From NCBI RefSeq assembly GCF_020497125.1, contig NC_059073.1, positions 142,547,012-142,611,011 of the forward strand: DNA of 64,000 bases, read 5' to 3'. This document shows, in pieces, positions 63,700-64,000 of this stretch (position 1 is the stretch's first letter; each line of letters begins with the position of its first letter). Made by a program: the position numbers and the translations under genes. This DNA is from Mauremys mutica. Taxonomy: Eukaryota > Chordata > Testudines > Geoemydidae. The notes beneath the pieces were generated by a model, which was given only the letters and a program-made list of their open reading frames with translations, ran no database searches and had not been told where the DNA came from.

Positions 63700-64000
63700 T
63701 CTGTGACTGGAGAGTTGCAGCACTGGCAATAGCTTTACAGTGCTGCAACTCACTCACCGTCCACACTTGCAAGGCACATACAGAGCTGTATCTCCCTGGC
63801 TACAGCGCTGGCTGTACTCCACCTCGACCTGGGGAATAACGACTATAGCGCTGCTGATGCAGCGCTGCTCCGCCAGTGTAGCCTCCAGAGGTATTTGGAG
63901 GTATCCCAGAATGCCTGTTCAGCCACTCTGCTCATCAGTTCGAGCTCTACTGCCCTGGCCTCAGGTGACCCACCGTTTAAATGCCCTGGGACTCTTAAAA
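63700..64000. mobile_element. Start of another GC-rich hAT-like repeat, cut by the window edge
   Basis: GGGGAATAACGACTATAGCG and CAGCGCTGCTCCGCCAGTGT resemble the AGCGCTG family; the tail GTTTAAATGCCCTGGGAC resembles the snapback repeat at 48590-49165. Confidence 0.45.

Overview
This is an intronic stretch of a reptile genome, most likely a turtle. Evidence: CR1 LINE tails on both strands, ancient MIR-type SINEs, many small non-autonomous hAT-like DNA transposons ending in GTCTACACT- or GGCTACACT-type termini, a DIRS element and a Ty3/gypsy element. There are no bacterial-style operons, RNA genes or CRISPR arrays. The turtle assignment rests on remembered repeat families and was not tested by a search.

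The only host gene recognised is AAK1 (AP2-associated kinase 1, NAK/Ark family), on the minus strand. Six consecutive coding exons are resolved to the base with canonical GT/AG sites and compatible phases: 31111-30993, 27881-27773, 25437-25295, 11412-11291, 9382-9301 and 5459-5327. Together they hold 708 nt (235 whole codons) of kinase domain, from the glycine-rich loop through the ATP-binding Lys, HRD, DFG and APE motifs to about two thirds of the C-lobe. The first coding exon must lie right of 64000, and the exons after 5327 left of position 1. Almost everything else is intron filled with transposons.

Region by region: 1-4646, a Ty3/gypsy retrotransposon (minus strand, one full LTR at 4155-4646, the other cut by the window edge) with integrase before reverse transcriptase (Gmr1-like order) and a SCAN-like capsid. 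4653-4948, a hairpin-rich MITE. 5-15 kb, AAK1 exons, MIR SINEs, old DNA transposons and a solo LTR (15163-15809). 16236-22382, a nearly complete DIRS-type tyrosine-recombinase retrotransposon (minus strand) with inverted terminal repeats and a perfect internal complementary region but broken ORFs, inside the intron between the HRD and DFG exons. 22.5-31 kb, three exons with hAT MITEs and CR1 pieces between them. 31-64 kb, one long intron with CR1, MIR, several hAT families (one 2.1-kb element nested inside another with a near-perfect 8-bp duplication), a TTTAAA-rich snapback repeat and microsatellites.

The two retrotransposons share the gene's orientation. Nothing suggests that the transposon ORFs work with AAK1. 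The most interesting material is the architecture of the two retroelements and the nested DNA transposons.
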